Positions 26,709 to 36,673 are shown, counted from the stretch's first letter. The stretch is 64,000 nucleotides of DNA from Ideonella sp. (GCA_016721465.1 JADKIA010000027.1:248001-312000), one strand, 5' to 3'. The notes: a model not told the origin generated them from the letters alone. Translations and numbers: made by a program.

Positions 26709-26871
26709 GCGACAAACCCTTTGGATGGTGGTGTCGCCATGCTTTCATGCCAGGGCCTTGATCGAAGCCTGGATAAACCGGGCCTTTCGGGCCATTTCCA
26801 ACGCGGGGCGGCCATGAGACCGAGTGCCCGACGCACGCCGAGCGGCCCGAAGCGCTGCGCCGCGGTGCCGG

Positions 26872-28275
26872 TCAGTCGGCGGCCAGCCGGGCGCGGTGCC
26901 GCGCCACCTGGGCCAGGGCCTGGGCCGGGGCCGTGCCGCCGCGCACCTGGCGCGCATCGAGCGAGCTGCGCAGCGTGAGCACGGCTGGGGCGTCGTCGCC
27001 AATGGACGGGTGCAGGGCCTTGAGCTCGGCCAGCGGCAGGTCGGCCAGATCCACACCCTTTTGCAGGCCCAGTTTCACGGCGTGCGCCACCACCTCATGG
27101 GCATCGCGGAAGGGCAGCCCCTGCTTGACCAGGTAGTCGGCCAGGTCGGTGGCCGTGGCGTAGCCCTTGCGGGCCGCGGCCTCCATCGCCTGCGGCTTGA
27201 CCACGATGCCGGCCACCATCTCGGCCATGATGCGCAGCGTGCCGGCCAGCGTGTCCACGGTGTCGAACAGCGGCTCCTTGTCTTCCTGGTTGTCCTTGTT
27301 GTAGGCCAGCGGCTGGCCCTTCATCAAGGTGATCAGGCCCATCAGGTGGCCGATGACGCGGCCGCTCTTGCCGCGCGCCAGCTCGGCCACGTCGGGGTTG
27401 CGCTTCTGCGGCATGATCGATGAGCCGGTGCAATAGCGGTCGGCCAGATCGATGAAACCGAAGTTCTGGCTCATCCACAGCACCAACTCCTCGGCCATGC
27501 GCGAGACGTGCACCATGGTGATGCTGGCGAAGGCCAGGAACTCCATCGCGAAGTCACGGTCGCTCACGGCGTCCAGGCTGTTCTCGCACACGCCGTCGAA
27601 GCCGAGTGCGGCGGCCACGGCCTCGCGGTCCAGCGGGTAGCTGGTGCCAGCGAGTGCGGCGGCGCCCAGTGGCAGGCGGTTGGTGCGGCGGCGCACGTCG
27701 GCCAGGCGCTCGGCATCGCGGGCAAACATCTCCACGTAGGCCAGCAAGTGGTGGGCAAAGCTCACCGGCTGGGCCACCTGCAGGTGGGTGAAGCCGGGCA
27801 TCACGGTCTCGGTGTGTTGCGCGGCCACCTCCACCAGCGCACGCTGCATGTCGGCGAGCAACTCGGCCAGGGCGTCGATCTCGCCGCGCAGCCACAGCCG
27901 CACGTCGGTGGCCACCTGGTCGTTGCGCGAGCGGCCCGTGTGCAGGCGCTTGCCGGCATCGCCCACCAGCTGCGTCAGGCGCGCCTCGATGTTCAGGTGC
28001 ACGTCTTCCAGCTCCAGCTTCCAATCGAAGCGGCCGCCCTCGATTTCCTCGGTGATCTGCGCCATGCCGCGCTGGATGTCGGCCAGGTCCTGCGCGCCGA
28101 TGATGCCCTGGGCCTGCAGCATGGCCGCGTGGGCCAGGCTGCCCGCGATGTCGGCGCGCCACAGGCGCTGGTCGAACGACACACTGGCGGTGTAGCGCTT
28201 GACGAGCTCGCTCATCGGTTCGGAGAACAGGGCCGACCAGCCCTGGGATTTCTTGTCGAGTTGATTGCCGGACAT
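26872..28275 (-). CDS. argH: Argininosuccinate lyase
   Basis: A 467-residue enzyme that cleaves argininosuccinate to arginine and fumarate, the last step of arginine synthesis. Family blocks are intact: HTGRSRNDQVATD, TVMPGFTHLQVAQP (catalytic histidine) and the signature GSSIMPQKRNPD. Length is standard. It is divergent from algZ; the argH-algZ-algR order is also found in Pseudomonas. Confidence 0.97.
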   Translation of the reverse strand: MSGNQLDKKSQGWSALFSEPMSELVKRYTASVSFDQRLWRADIAGSLAHAAMLQAQGIIGAQDLADIQRGMAQITEEIEGGRFDWKLELEDVHLNIEARLTQLVGDAGKRLHTGRSRNDQVATDVRLWLRGEIDALAELLADMQRALVEVAAQHTETVMPGFTHLQVAQPVSFAHHLLAYVEMFARDAERLADVRRRTNRLPLGAAALAGTSYPLDREAVAAALGFDGVCENSLDAVSDRDFAMEFLAFASITMVHVSRMAEELVLWMSQNFGFIDLADRYCTGSSIMPQKRNPDVAELARGKSGRVIGHLMGLITLMKGQPLAYNKDNQEDKEPLFDTVDTLAGTLRIMAEMVAGIVVKPQAMEAAARKGYATATDLADYLVKQGLPFRDAHEVVAHAVKLGLQKGVDLADLPLAELKALHPSIGDDAPAVLTLRSSLDARQVRGGTAPAQALAQVARHRARLAAD

Positions 28276-28362
28276 GGGTGCGCGTGGAGTGGGGCTGGCG
28301 ATGGTGGGGCCCCGCGCACTGCAGCCCGCGCGGGCGAAGCCCGTATTATCCGGCCGCCCACC

Positions 28363-29520
28363 ATGGCTTTACCTCCCGAACCCTCCGCCTCCACCAGCGC
28401 GGCTGACAGCACCGCTGACAGCACCGCGCGCGACTCCAGTCTGTGGCCGGACACCGCCCGCCTGCGTGGCGCGGGGGCCAGCTCGCACTTCGAGGCCAGC
28501 CGTTTCGACCCGTTGTATGAACGCAAGGCGCGTGAGCGCTGGCGCCTGGCCACGCAGTTCGACCTGTGCCGCCCGGCGCTGGGGCTGCGAGTGCTGATGT
28601 TCATTCAGTTGGCCGTGGCGCTGGCCGCCTTGCCACTGGCCCAGGGCCTCTGGGACGCCGCGACGCGGGCCGTCACCATGGCCTTTGCGGCGCTGGCCGC
28701 CGGGCTGGTCTGGGTGCCCAGCGTGTGCGCGTTGCGGCCGCACCTGGCCCGGCGCACGGCTGCCGGGCGCGAGGCGGCGCTGGCCGCCCTGGGTGCGCTG
28801 GCAGCGGTGGTGGGCTGGGCCATGATCGCGATGTTCGGCCTGGCGCCGGTGCTGCCGGCTGCGGTGGCGGGCTCGGCGCTTGGTGGCGCAGCGATGGCGC
28901 TGTTGATCTGGCGCTGGCTGGGCCTGCGCGCAGCGGCCGCGCAGCCGGTGGAGGCCAGCGCGCGGCTGGCGGAGCTGCAGTCGCGCATCCGGCCGCACTT
29001 CCTGTTCAATGCATTGAACACCGCGCTGGCGCTGGTGCAGGTGGACCCGCGCCGCGCCGAATCGGTGTTGGAGGATCTGTCGGAACTGTTTCGCGTGGCC
29101 CTGGCCGAGACCGGTGCGGCGGTGACGCTGGACGAAGAGATCGATCTGGCCCAGCGCTACCTGGCCATCGAGCAGTTGCGATTTGGTGAGCGTCTGCAAG
29201 TGGTGTGGGACCTGGACCCCGCCGCTGCGCGCGCGCCCGTGCCGCCCTTGGTGCTGCAGCCGCTGGTGGAAAACGCGGTGCGCCACGGCATCGAGCCCTC
29301 GGTTCGAGGCGGCCGCATCCAGGTGCGCACGCATGTGAGCCGCGGCATGGCCGAGGTGACCGTGACCAACACCTTGCCCGACGAGCCCGGCCGCCATGGC
29401 AGCGGCATCGCGTTGGCCAACGTGGCGGAGCGGCTGCGCCTGTTGCACGATGTGGCTGCGTCGCTGCGCACGGGGGTGGAGGACGGCCACTACCGTGCCA
29501 GCATCGTGGTGCCGTTGTAG
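28363..29520 (+). CDS. algZ: LytS/AlgZ-type sensor histidine kinase
   Basis: A 385-residue membrane kinase. Four hydrophobic helices lie between residues 75 and 190, then the HisKA_LytS block with RPHFLFNALNT and its phosphoacceptor His212, and a HATPase domain with PLVENAVRHGIEP. There is no periplasmic sensor domain, as in AlgZ/FimS. It is followed 22 bp later by a LytTR response regulator. A TATTAT hexamer at 28344-28349 may be the -10 element. In Pseudomonas this pair controls type IV pili and alginate. Confidence 0.88.
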   Translation: MALPPEPSASTSAADSTADSTARDSSLWPDTARLRGAGASSHFEASRFDPLYERKARERWRLATQFDLCRPALGLRVLMFIQLAVALAALPLAQGLWDAATRAVTMAFAALAAGLVWVPSVCALRPHLARRTAAGREAALAALGALAAVVGWAMIAMFGLAPVLPAAVAGSALGGAAMALLIWRWLGLRAAAAQPVEASARLAELQSRIRPHFLFNALNTALALVQVDPRRAESVLEDLSELFRVALAETGAAVTLDEEIDLAQRYLAIEQLRFGERLQVVWDLDPAAARAPVPPLVLQPLVENAVRHGIEPSVRGGRIQVRTHVSRGMAEVTVTNTLPDEPGRHGSGIALANVAERLRLLHDVAASLRTGVEDGHYRASIVVPL

Positions 29521-29542
29521 TCTTTCTGCAGAGAGGGCCCCG

Positions 29543-30328
29543 ATGGACGCTGCCCCAGCCCAACGCGCCTTGCAGGTGCTGATCGTCGACGACGAGCCGC
29601 TGGCTCGGCTGCGCCTGCGCTCGCTGGTGGAGGGCTGCAGCGAACCCCGTGCCGTGGTGGCCGCCGAGGCCGGTGACTCGGCCGATGCGATGCGCCATTT
29701 GTCGAGCACCCCCTGCGACGTGGTGCTGCTCGACATCGTGATGCCCGGCGGCAGTGGCCTGAAGCTGGCCGACGAGATCCGCCGCCTGCCCGCCGGGCCG
29801 ATGGTGGTCTTCGTCACGGCGCATGCCGAGCATGCCCTGCGGGCCTTCGAGGTGGATGCGGCCGACTACCTCACCAAACCCGTGAAACGCGATCGCCTGC
29901 AGGCCGCCCTGCTGCGCGTGGCGCAGCGCCGCGCGCAGGAGCCGCTGGCCGCGCCCAGCGGACCCGTGCTGGTGGTGAGCGACCGAGGACGCGTCCTTCG
30001 CGTGCCAGCTGGCGAGGTGCTGTACCTGAAGGCCGAGTTGAAGTACGTCACCCTGTGCAGCACCCGCGGCACCTGGCTGCTGGACGAGCCGCTGGCCGAT
30101 CTGGAACAGCGGCTGGGCCATGGTTTCCTGCGCGTGCACCGCAATGCCGTCGTGGCTCTGGCCAGTGTGCGTGCGCTGGCAAAGCGCGGCACGGCGGGCG
30201 AGGCCGGGGCCGACGAAGGCGGTTGGCAACTTCAGGTGGCCAACGGCGACTGGTTGGCGGTGTCGCGACGGCAGCTGCCGGCGGTGCGCGAGGTGCTGGC
30301 GAACGCGGGCGCCGAGCGCCGCACTTGA
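29543..30328 (+). CDS. algR: LytTR-family response regulator (AlgR type)
   Basis: A 261-residue regulator. The receiver domain has VDDEPLAR and VLLDIVMPG with phosphoacceptor Asp64 and a switch region FVTAHAEHALRAFEVDAADYLTKPV. The C-terminal LytTR DNA-binding domain (about 150-255) has EVLYLKAELKYVTL and FLRVHRNAVVAL. The start at 29543 follows GAGAGGG. Its natural partner is the kinase 22 bp upstream. The MSHA operon about 1.6 kb away is a plausible target by analogy to Pseudomonas pilus control, but no recognised AlgR site was found there. Confidence 0.9.
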   Translation: MDAAPAQRALQVLIVDDEPLARLRLRSLVEGCSEPRAVVAAEAGDSADAMRHLSSTPCDVVLLDIVMPGGSGLKLADEIRRLPAGPMVVFVTAHAEHALRAFEVDAADYLTKPVKRDRLQAALLRVAQRRAQEPLAAPSGPVLVVSDRGRVLRVPAGEVLYLKAELKYVTLCSTRGTWLLDEPLADLEQRLGHGFLRVHRNAVVALASVRALAKRGTAGEAGADEGGWQLQVANGDWLAVSRRQLPAVREVLANAGAERRT

Positions 30329-30360
30329 CGCAAGCCGCGCTGGCAGATCAACTGCAGCCC

Positions 30361-30765
30361 ATGAACACCGACACCCGCCCCAACCCACCCATCGGCCTGG
30401 TGGTCTATGCCAAGGACAAGGCCCGCATGGTGTCGTTCTACCAGCGCACGCTGGGCCTGCGGGTGGCTGAAGAAGAGGCCTCGTACGCGGTGCTGCAGAA
30501 CGAGCATCTGCAGCTGGTGGTGCAGGCCATCCCGGCGCACATCGCTGCCCAGATCGAGATCGCAACACCGCCCGTGGCCCGCGAGGACACGCCGCTGAAG
30601 ATGAGCTTCACCGTACCCAGCCTGGCGGCCGCGCGCGAGGCGGCGGCGGCCAACGGTGGCGTGGTCAGACCGTCCCAGGCCGAGTGGCGCTGGCGCGGCC
30701 AGGTCATGGTTGATGGCCTGGACCCGGAGGGCAACGTGCTGCAGTTCCGGCAGCCGGAGGCCTGA
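30361..30765 (+). CDS. VOC-family (glyoxalase/bleomycin-resistance fold) protein
   Basis: A 134-residue single-domain protein with the paired beta-alpha-beta-beta-beta units of the VOC fold: GLVVYAKDKARMVSFYQRTLGL at the start and DPEGNVLQFRQPE at the end, where a glutamate metal ligand is usual. Substrate is unknown. It begins 32 bp after algR on the same strand and converges on ppc with a 9-bp gap. Confidence 0.8.
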   Translation: MNTDTRPNPPIGLVVYAKDKARMVSFYQRTLGLRVAEEEASYAVLQNEHLQLVVQAIPAHIAAQIEIATPPVAREDTPLKMSFTVPSLAAAREAAAANGGVVRPSQAEWRWRGQVMVDGLDPEGNVLQFRQPEA

Positions 30766-30774
30766 ATCGCCGGA

Positions 30775-33648
30775 TCAACCCGTGTTGCGCAAGCCCGCCG
30801 CGATGCCGTTGATCGACAGGTGGATGCCGCGCTGCATGCGTTCGGTGGCCGGGTCGCCTGACCGGCGGTGGCGGTAGCGGCGCATCAATTCGACCTGCAG
30901 GTGGTTCAGCGGGTCCAGGTAGGGGAATCGGTGCTCGATGGACCGCGCCAGCGCCGGGTTGCTGGCCAGGCGGTCGGCGTCACCGGTGATGAGCGACAAC
31001 GCATCGTGCCCGCGTTGCCATTCGCTGCGCACGGCCTTGAAGATGCGCTGGCCAAGGCGCTTGTCTTCCACCAGATCGACATAGCGCGCGGCGATGCGCA
31101 GGTCGCTCTTGGCCAGCACCATGTCCAGGTTGGACAGCAGGGTGCGGAAGAATGGCCACTGGCGGTACATCTTCTGCAGCAGTTCCAGTCTCGTCGAACG
31201 TTGGGCCGCATCGCCCTCGTCCAGGAATTGCTCGACGGCCGAGCCGAAGCCGCACCAGCCGGGCAGCGCGACGCGGCACTGGCCCCAACTGAAGCCCCAC
31301 GGGATGGCGCGCAGGTCTTCGATGGCGCGCGTGGCCTTGCGTGAGGCGGGGCGCGATCCGATGTTGAGCTCCGCGATCTCGCGGATGGGCGTGGCAGCGA
31401 AGAAGTAATCGGTGAAGCCGGGCGTCTCGTACACCAGCTTGCGGTAGGCCGCAAAGCTGGCATGGCTGATTTGCGCGGCCGTCTCCAGAAAAGCCTTGGG
31501 CGCGGGGCGCGTGGGGTGCAGCAGCGTGGCCTCCAGCGTGGCAGCGACCAGGGTTTCCAGGTTGCGCCGGCCGATCTCCGGGTGCGAATACTTCGAGCCG
31601 ATCACCTCACCCTGCTCGGTGAGTCGGATCTGGCCGTTCACGGTGCCCGGGGGCTGCGCCAGGATGGCCTGGTAACTGGGCCCGCCCCCACGGCCCACGG
31701 TGCCGCCGCGGCCATGGAACAGGCGCAGGCGGATGCCGTGCGAGGCGGTGAGCGCGTCGAATTGCGCCACCAGCGAGAGCTCGGCCTGGTACAGCTCCCA
31801 GTTGCTGGTGAAGAAGCCGCCGTCCTTGTTGCTGTCGCTGTAGCCGAGCATGATGTCCTGCACGCCGTATTCGCCGGTGCGGCTGCGCGCCACCAGCTCG
31901 GTGACGCCCGGCAGCGCGTAGTACTCGCGCATGATGGTGGCGGCCTGGCGCAGGTCTTCGATGGTCTCGAACAACGGCACCACGATCAGCGCACCCACGG
32001 CATCGCGATCGAGCGTGCCGGTGAGCAGGCCGCTTTCTTTTTGCAATAGCAAGACCTCCAGCAGGTCACTGACGGTCTCGGTGTGGCTGATGATGCAGTG
32101 GCGCAGCGCGTCGCGGCCATAGTCTTGCAGCATCTGCAGCGCGGACTCGAAGATGTCGAGCTCGTCGGTGGTGAGCGCGTCGTAGTCTGCACCGCGCACG
32201 CGCAGCGGTCGGGCATCGTTCAACAACTGCAGCAGCAGGCTGCGGCGCGCGGCTTCGTCCAGCGCCGAATAGTCGGCCTCGATGCGCGCGACGCGCAGCA
32301 GCTCGGCCACCACGGCCTCGTGCTTGTCCGAGCTTTGGCGCAGGTCCAGCGTGGCGAGGTGAAAGCCGAACACCTGCACCGCGCGCTGCAGCGGCTTCAG
32401 GCGCGGACCGATCAGCGCCTCGGCGTGGTGCGAGCGCAGCGAGGCCTCGATCACGGCCAGGTCGGCGAGCAGCTGTTCAGGGCGCTGGTAAGGGTCCTGC
32501 GGCGCCACCGCGTGGCGCAGCGCCTCGGTGCCGGTGAGCGCGTGCAGCGTGGCGGCCAGGCGGGCGTACATGCCGATCAGGGCGCGGCGGTAGGGCTCGT
32601 CCTCGCGGTGGGCATTGCGGTCGGGTGAGGCCTCGGCCAGGGCCAGCAGCGCAGGTGTCACACCGGCCAGCATCTGCGAGATCGACAGCTCGGCGCCCAG
32701 CTCGTGCAGTTCGGTCAGGTAGTAGCGAAGCGCCACTTCGCATTGGCGCTTCAGCGCCATGCGCAGCGTGGCCGCGGTGACGTTGGGGTTGCCGTCGCGG
32801 TCGCCACCGATCCAGTGCCCCATGCGCAGGAAGGAGGGCACGAGGTGACCGTGCAATGAGTCTTCCAGCTCCTGGTAGAGCTTGGGAATCTGGCGCAGGA
32901 AGGTGCTGGGGTAGTAGCTCAGCGCGTTCTCGATCTCGTCGGACACGGTGAGCTTGGTGTAGCGCAGCATGCGCGTCTGCCAGAGCTGAGTGACACGTGC
33001 GCGCAGCATCGCTTCGTTGTCGCGCAGCTCACGCTCGGTGTGCAGGTCGTCGCGCGCACCCACCAGCTCGGCCACTGCGCGCTCGGCGTCCAGGATGCTC
33101 TTGCGCTGCACCTCGGTGGGGTGCGCGGTGAGTACCGGCGAGATGTAGGCGGTGGCCAAGGTGCGGGCCACATCGGCGGCGCGGATGTCGGCCTTGTGGA
33201 AACGCTCGAAGCTCATGGCCAGCGAGCCTTCCTGCAGGTGGCCCTGGCGCTCATGGTGCAGGCGACGGCGCACGTGGTGGCGGTCTTCGGCGATGTTGGC
33301 CAGGTGCGAGAAATAGCTGAAGGCGCGGATCACGCTCACCGTCTGGTCGGCGGACAGGTTCTTCAGCAGGCGATCCAGCACCCGGCCGGCCGAGGCGTCC
33401 TTCTTCAGACGGTAGGCCACGGACAGCCGGCGCACCCGTTCGATCAGCTCGAAGGCGTCCTTGCCTTCCTGCTCGCGGATCACGTCACCGAGGATTCGTC
33501 CAAGTAACCGGATATCTTCCACCAAGGGCTTGTTCTTGGCGGCGGCATCGTCGCTGGCCAGGCGCTGCGCTGCTGCGGGCGTGTCCGAGGCAGGCTTGAG
33601 TGCCTTGCCGCGCAAGGGACGGGAGGCTGTCTTGGTCGAGGTCTTCAT
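30775..33648 (-). CDS. ppc: Phosphoenolpyruvate carboxylase
   Basis: A 957-residue anaplerotic enzyme that carboxylates PEP to oxaloacetate. Catalytic His176 is in VLTAHPTEVQRKS; the second signature is MLGYSDSNKDGG, followed by FHGRGGTVGRGGGP, and the C-terminal allosteric-site region ends correctly in a short NTG tail. The ATG at 33648 is chosen over a TTG four codons upstream. It is divergent from hemC with about 100 bp between them. Confidence 0.97.
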   Translation of the reverse strand: MKTSTKTASRPLRGKALKPASDTPAAAQRLASDDAAAKNKPLVEDIRLLGRILGDVIREQEGKDAFELIERVRRLSVAYRLKKDASAGRVLDRLLKNLSADQTVSVIRAFSYFSHLANIAEDRHHVRRRLHHERQGHLQEGSLAMSFERFHKADIRAADVARTLATAYISPVLTAHPTEVQRKSILDAERAVAELVGARDDLHTERELRDNEAMLRARVTQLWQTRMLRYTKLTVSDEIENALSYYPSTFLRQIPKLYQELEDSLHGHLVPSFLRMGHWIGGDRDGNPNVTAATLRMALKRQCEVALRYYLTELHELGAELSISQMLAGVTPALLALAEASPDRNAHREDEPYRRALIGMYARLAATLHALTGTEALRHAVAPQDPYQRPEQLLADLAVIEASLRSHHAEALIGPRLKPLQRAVQVFGFHLATLDLRQSSDKHEAVVAELLRVARIEADYSALDEAARRSLLLQLLNDARPLRVRGADYDALTTDELDIFESALQMLQDYGRDALRHCIISHTETVSDLLEVLLLQKESGLLTGTLDRDAVGALIVVPLFETIEDLRQAATIMREYYALPGVTELVARSRTGEYGVQDIMLGYSDSNKDGGFFTSNWELYQAELSLVAQFDALTASHGIRLRLFHGRGGTVGRGGGPSYQAILAQPPGTVNGQIRLTEQGEVIGSKYSHPEIGRRNLETLVAATLEATLLHPTRPAPKAFLETAAQISHASFAAYRKLVYETPGFTDYFFAATPIREIAELNIGSRPASRKATRAIEDLRAIPWGFSWGQCRVALPGWCGFGSAVEQFLDEGDAAQRSTRLELLQKMYRQWPFFRTLLSNLDMVLAKSDLRIAARYVDLVEDKRLGQRIFKAVRSEWQRGHDALSLITGDADRLASNPALARSIEHRFPYLDPLNHLQVELMRRYRHRRSGDPATERMQRGIHLSINGIAAGLRNTG

Positions 33649-33750
33649 GATGTAACCCAATTACCAATCCGGATTTGAAGGCGATGGTAGCAGCACCAAG
33701 CGGGTGCACGCCGGAGGGGCTGCCAGGGGCCTAGCGATAATCGGGCCACC

Positions 33751-34695
33751 ATGAATCAAACCACCCTGATCGCCACCCGCGAAAGCCGCCTCGCCCTGTG
33801 GCAGGCCGAGCACGTGCGGGCCCTGCTGCAGACGCGCTTCGGCCTGAGCGTCGAGTTGCTGGGCATGACCACCCGCGGCGACCAGATCCTGGACCGCAGC
33901 TTGTCCAAGGTGGGCGGCAAGGGGCTGTTCGTCAAGGAGCTCGAGGTGGCCCTGGAGGAGGGCCGCGCGCACCTGGCGGTGCACTCGCTCAAGGATGTGC
34001 CGATGGACCTGCCCGAGGGCTTCGTGCTGGCCACGGTGCTCGAGCGCGAGGACCCGCGCGACGCCTTTGTGTCCAATCGCTTCGATTCGGTCGATGCGCT
34101 GCCGACCGGTGCCGTGGTGGGCACGTCCAGCCTGCGCCGGGTGGTTCAGTTGAAGGCCATGCGACCGGACCTGCGCATCGAGCCGCTGCGCGGCAACCTG
34201 GACACGCGCCTGCGCAAGCTCGACGAAGGCGGCTACGACGCCATCGTGCTGGCCGCTGCGGGCCTGATGCGCCTGGGACTGGCGCAGCGCATCCGGGCCC
34301 GCTTCGACGAACAGCGCATGATTCCCGCAGCCGGGCAAGGCGCGCTGGGCATCGAGGTGCTGGCCTCGGCCACCGCCCTGCGCGAGCAGCTGGCGCAATT
34401 GCGGCACCAGCCCACGTGGCTGTCGGCCCATGCCGAGCGTGCCGTGTCGCGTACCTTGGGCGGCAGCTGCAGCATGCCGCTGGCGGCGCATGCCACCTGG
34501 CACGGTGACACCATGGTGCTGGATGCAGCGCTCGGCCACCCCGAACAGACCGACCGGCCCCTGCTCCGCGCCCGCATGACTGCCCAACCCGTCGATGCGT
34601 CGGCCGCCACGGCGCTGGGGGTGCGCGTCGCGCAACAACTGCGCGAGCTGGGGGCCGCCGAGTACCTGGCTGCAGCGGCGAAGCCGCTGGATTGA
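33751..34695 (+). CDS. hemC: Porphobilinogen deaminase (hydroxymethylbilane synthase)
   Basis: A 314-residue haem-pathway enzyme that links four porphobilinogens. It has IATRESRLALWQAEHV, the SLKDVP loop, GTSSLRR and the dipyrromethane-cofactor cysteine Cys240 in RTLGGSCSMPLA. It starts the hemC-hemD-hemX-hemY cluster, and its TGA overlaps the TTG of hemD. GATAAT at 33736-33741 could be a -10 element but lies only 9 bp from the ATG. Confidence 0.97.
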   Translation: MNQTTLIATRESRLALWQAEHVRALLQTRFGLSVELLGMTTRGDQILDRSLSKVGGKGLFVKELEVALEEGRAHLAVHSLKDVPMDLPEGFVLATVLEREDPRDAFVSNRFDSVDALPTGAVVGTSSLRRVVQLKAMRPDLRIEPLRGNLDTRLRKLDEGGYDAIVLAAAGLMRLGLAQRIRARFDEQRMIPAAGQGALGIEVLASATALREQLAQLRHQPTWLSAHAERAVSRTLGGSCSMPLAAHATWHGDTMVLDAALGHPEQTDRPLLRARMTAQPVDASAATALGVRVAQQLRELGAAEYLAAAAKPLD

Positions 34696-35483
34696 CCCGC
34701 GCCGTGCGCGTCCTCGTCACCCGCCCTCAGGGGCAGGCCGCCGAATGGGTCGAGCGGCTGCGGGCGCTGGGCGTGGACGCGACCGCCGTGCCGCTGTTGG
34801 GCATTGATGCGCCCGTCGATGCGCAGGCCGTGCGGCGGGCCTGGGCGGATCTGGCCCGGCACCGGGCGGTGATGTTCGTCAGCCCGAATGCGGTGGAGCG
34901 CTTCTTTGCTGCCGCGCCGCAGACACACCAGCCGGTGTGGCCGGCCGACGTGCTCGCGGCCGGCACCGGCCCCGGCACGCTGGCGGCGCTGGCCAGGGCT
35001 GGCGTGCCGGCCGATCAGGTGCTGTGCCCGCCACCTGAGAGCGAACGATTCGACTCCGAGGCCCTGTGGCCCCTGCTTCGAGCGCGCGGGCCGTGGGCAG
35101 GACAATCGTTGCTCGTCGTGCGCGGCGAGGGTGGCCGGGATTGGCTTGCGGAACAGCTGCGACAGGACGGAGCCCACGTGCACTTCGTCGAGGCCTATCG
35201 ACGCAGCGCGCCGCTGCTGGATGCCAAGGCGCAGTCCGCCCTGTCGGCCGCGCTCGCGCGACCGGCTGCTCACGTCTGGCTGTTCAGCAGCAGCGAAGCA
35301 ATGCGGTATTTGCCCGGCCTGGCCCCTGGCGCGCGTTGGTCATCGGCGCAGGCGCTGGCCACCCATCCGCGCATTGCACAGGCGGCTCAGGCGCTTGGTT
35401 TTGGCCGCGTCGATGCGGTGCCTCCAACGCCCGAGGCGGTCCAGGCTTGGGTGACCCGGTCGATACAATCCCCCGGATCGTGA
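34692..35483 (+). CDS. hemD: Uroporphyrinogen-III synthase
   Basis: A protein of 263 residues from TTG 34692, or 259 from GTG 34704, which closes hydroxymethylbilane with inversion of ring D. The sequence starts RVLVTRPQGQAAEW, has MFVSPNAVERFF and the second-domain block LLVVRGEGGRDWLAEQL, as expected for HemD, a family with low conservation. The TTG start overlaps the hemC stop (TTGA); the GTG gives the more usual M-RVLVTRP start, and neither has a clear ribosome site. Its stop overlaps the GTG of hemX. Confidence 0.93.
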   Translation: MTRAVRVLVTRPQGQAAEWVERLRALGVDATAVPLLGIDAPVDAQAVRRAWADLARHRAVMFVSPNAVERFFAAAPQTHQPVWPADVLAAGTGPGTLAALARAGVPADQVLCPPPESERFDSEALWPLLRARGPWAGQSLLVVRGEGGRDWLAEQLRQDGAHVHFVEAYRRSAPLLDAKAQSALSAALARPAAHVWLFSSSEAMRYLPGLAPGARWSSAQALATHPRIAQAAQALGFGRVDAVPPTPEAVQAWVTRSIQSPGS

Positions 35484-36661
35484 GCGACACCTCTTCCACG
35501 CCGTCCAGCCTGCCCGCCCAGGCGCCTTTGCCTGCCGGGGTTGCGGAACCTGCGTTGGAGGCCCCGGCAGCCGGGGCCCCGGCCTCGCCGCCGACAGCGA
35601 TCGAAGAGCCTGCCATTCGCCTGACGAGCCGCGCCTGGCTGATCGGAGCCGGGGTGGCCGGTGCGCTCAGCGTTGCCAGCCTGACCGTGGCCCTTTACGG
35701 GCAACAGCGCGTTCGTGTGCTCGAACAGGAACTGGTGCGCCGACAGCAGGACAGCCAGGGACAGGCCGTGGAGGCGAAGGCGCTGGCCAAGCAGGCCAGC
35801 GAGGTGGTGCAATCCACCGAGACCAAGGTGGGGCTGCTCGAGGGCCGCGTGGCCGAGACCGCGTTGCAGCGCACACAGCTCGAGGAACTGATCCAGCAGT
35901 TGTCGCGTTCTCGCGATGAGAACGTGCTGGCCGATGTGGACGCCGCCATCCGCGTGGCCTTGCAGCAGGTGGCCATCACCGGCAGCGCAGAGCCGCTGTC
36001 CAGTGCGCTGAGGCAGGCCGAAGAACGGCTGACGCGCATCAACCAACCCCGCATGGAACGGGTGCGCCGTGCTCTGGCGCGCGACATCGATCGCGTCAAG
36101 ACCGTGGCCGTGGCCGACATTGCCACGCTGACCATCCGGCTCGATGAATCGGTGCGCATGGTGGACGAGTTGCCGATGCTGGCCCAACCCGAGCGGCGCA
36201 GCCAGGCTGCGTCCGCCCCGGCGCCGAAACCCGCCGTTCGCGCCGCCAGCAATGCCGTGCTGCCCAAGGGGCAGGGCGTGTGGTGGCAGGCGGTGCAGGA
36301 CGCCTGGTTCACGGCCACCGAGCGTGTGTGGGGCGAAGTGCGTTCATTGGTGCGCGTCACACGCATCGACCGGCCCGAAGCGATGCTGGTGGCGCCGGAA
36401 CAGGCCTGGTTCTTGCGCGAAAACCTGAAACTGCGCCTGCTCAATGCCCGGCTGGCCTTGCAGTCGCGCCAGTACGACACGGTTCAGTCCGACCTGCGTG
36501 AAGCACAGGGTGCGCTGGACCGCTACTTCGACCGAAGCTCGCGTCGCGTGGTGGTGGCCAGCGATCTGCTGCGCCAAGTGGCATCGCTGGCGCGCCAAGT
36601 GAGCGTCCCGCGACCGGATGAGACGCTGGCGGCGATCGCCGCAGCGCAGGCCGGGCGCTGA
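35480..36661 (+). CDS. hemX: HemX-like membrane protein (uroporphyrinogen-III C-methyltransferase-like)
   Basis: A 393-residue protein with an alanine/proline-rich N-terminus, one membrane helix (AWLIGAGVAGALSVASLTVAL, about residues 54-74) and a long coiled-coil (about 75-150), then a helical periplasmic domain ending RLALQSRQYDTVQSDLREA. It is the HemX family often mislabelled as a methyltransferase; no SAM site is present. The GTG at 35480 overlaps the hemD stop. Confidence 0.9.
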   Translation: MSDTSSTPSSLPAQAPLPAGVAEPALEAPAAGAPASPPTAIEEPAIRLTSRAWLIGAGVAGALSVASLTVALYGQQRVRVLEQELVRRQQDSQGQAVEAKALAKQASEVVQSTETKVGLLEGRVAETALQRTQLEELIQQLSRSRDENVLADVDAAIRVALQQVAITGSAEPLSSALRQAEERLTRINQPRMERVRRALARDIDRVKTVAVADIATLTIRLDESVRMVDELPMLAQPERRSQAASAPAPKPAVRAASNAVLPKGQGVWWQAVQDAWFTATERVWGEVRSLVRVTRIDRPEAMLVAPEQAWFLRENLKLRLLNARLALQSRQYDTVQSDLREAQGALDRYFDRSSRRVVVASDLLRQVASLARQVSVPRPDETLAAIAAAQAGR

Positions 36662-36673
36662 AGCCGCAACGCG

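Noticed and set aside
26709..26871. Sigma-54 promoter (TGGCATG with ATGGC) or AlgR box upstream of mshI
   Set aside because: The GG to GC spacing is two bases off the -24/-12 pattern, and no CCGTTCGTC-like box is present.
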